The translations under genes and the position numbers were made by a program. Shown here piece after piece: positions 50,091 through 50,519 of a stretch of DNA of 50,519 bases. The notes under the pieces were generated by a model. That model made no database searches. It was not told the DNA's origin and saw only the letters and a list, made by a program, of their open reading frames with translations. The first letter of the stretch is position 1. The number at the start of each line of letters is the position of its first letter. Source of the DNA: Rhizophagus sp. LPA8_4_AMF. Lineage: Eukaryota > Glomeromycota > Glomeromycetes > Glomerales > Glomeraceae. Where the stretch lies: assembly GCA_021464525.1 (NCBI GenBank), contig JADRCO010000131.1, forward strand, positions 1 to 50,519, given 5' to 3'.

Positions 50091-50219
50091 ACCTTCTGAG
50101 AATTTTTTAACTTAATTTTAAAGTTAATCTCATTTTAGTCTATTTGTTTTAAAAAATGAAGAACAATGAAAATCTCAATTTTTATTGAAAAGTTCTCAGA
50201 AGGTCATTTTCCTAGCAAA
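50076..50219. repeat. perfect 27-bp inverted repeat with 90-nt loop
   Basis: The arm at 50076-50102 begins TTTGCTAGGAAAATGACC, and its exact reverse complement lies at 50193-50219, ending GGTCATTTTCCTAGCAAA. The loop is AT-rich. The left arm overlaps the start of the decayed minus-strand coding region. It could be a small element's termini, a head-to-head junction of two repeat copies, or a local inverted duplication. Confidence 0.85.
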
Positions 50220-50519
50220 CAACCCATTTGTCAAAACTTGTCCAAAATCAAAACCATTTTTTCATTAAACAGGTTTTGGACAAATCACATGACAAAAAAT
50301 TTAATTTTGGCCAGAATTATGACTAATTTTAGCCAATATTTTAATTTTAATTTTAATATTAAATTACTTTAAAAATCTTTAAATATTATTTTTAATATTA
50401 TTTGATTTTACATTAATATTTTATCATTTAATTTATCAAATATTTACTTTTTTTAATATAATAGTAATATATTTTATTTTATTTTTAGTTTCAGTTGATA
50501 AGTATTAGAATTTTTGAAC
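50220..50519. other. AT-rich right edge with short inverted phrases
   Basis: TTGTCCAAAA at ~50238 and TTTTGGACAA at ~50274 form a 10-bp inverted pair. The following phrase with GGCCAGAATTATGAC resembles transposon edge sequence. After 50330 only AT-rich DNA remains. Confidence 0.4.

Noticed and set aside
49744..50091. 115-codon hydrophobic ORF resembling a multi-pass membrane protein
   Set aside because: The opposite strand has the coding-like Lys/Glu-rich pattern of a decayed element; the hydrophobic frame is its shadow.

Overview
The window looks like nuclear DNA of an AT-rich, intron-dense early-diverging fungus. Most likely it is an arbuscular mycorrhizal fungus (Glomeromycotina, Rhizophagus-like); this is inferred from gene content, base composition, gene architecture and repeat relics, not from any database match. 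Genes carry many short GT-AG introns (mostly 50-100 nt), exons down to 16 nt, AT-rich spacers with long A/T runs, and scattered small non-autonomous transposons. Exon maps below were built by hand by joining conserved protein segments in phase. Every multi-exon total is divisible by three and ends at a stop.

Layout. Positions 1-880 are a ~79-bp satellite. 900-4160 is gene-poor, with an inverted-repeat element and a decayed Sel1-like fragment. 4417-10600 holds a small basic protein, a SYLF-domain protein, and a mitochondrial trio: EngB/GTPBP8-type GTPase, ribosomal protein bL33m (start codon split by an intron) and complex I subunit NDUFB7. U1 snRNP protein C follows. 11555-13248 has a tandem CsaA-type protein and a methyltransferase-like ORF with no introns and no start codon. 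14118-18194 is a 13-exon fungal 6-phosphofructokinase. 18907-26995 contains a GRASP Golgi protein, a MAP kinase kinase of the Mkk1/2 type and a tail-anchored coiled-coil protein. 26996-31889 is gene-free and contains a hAT-like MITE with an 8-bp target duplication.

31890-42393 is compact: SET-MYND methyltransferase, isoaspartyl methyltransferase, HAD hydrolase, Nudix ADP-sugar pyrophosphatase and the mismatch-repair protein MLH3. After it come a Gln-rich protein with an R-SNARE-like C-terminus (42964-44261) and cytosolic HSP90 (44874-47297). 47.3-50.5 kb is repeat-derived, with a decayed minus-strand coding region and a perfect 27-bp inverted repeat.

How the genes fit together. Several pairs are divergent over about 150-230 bp and may share promoters: EngB/bL33m (both large mitoribosomal subunit), NDUFB7/U1-C, SMYD/PCMT (both SAM-dependent protein methyltransferases) and Nudix/MLH3 (both genome maintenance, with an ACGCGT box between them). 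Three introns (PFK, GRASP, MLH3) carry ~165-169-bp inverted-repeat elements. I found no tRNA, rRNA, CRISPR array or autonomous transposon with an intact coding region, and nothing I can defend as a wholly new system. The most notable observations are the split start codon of bL33m, the bacterial-type CsaA/methyltransferase neighbourhood, the anchorless SNARE-like protein and the intronic MITEs.
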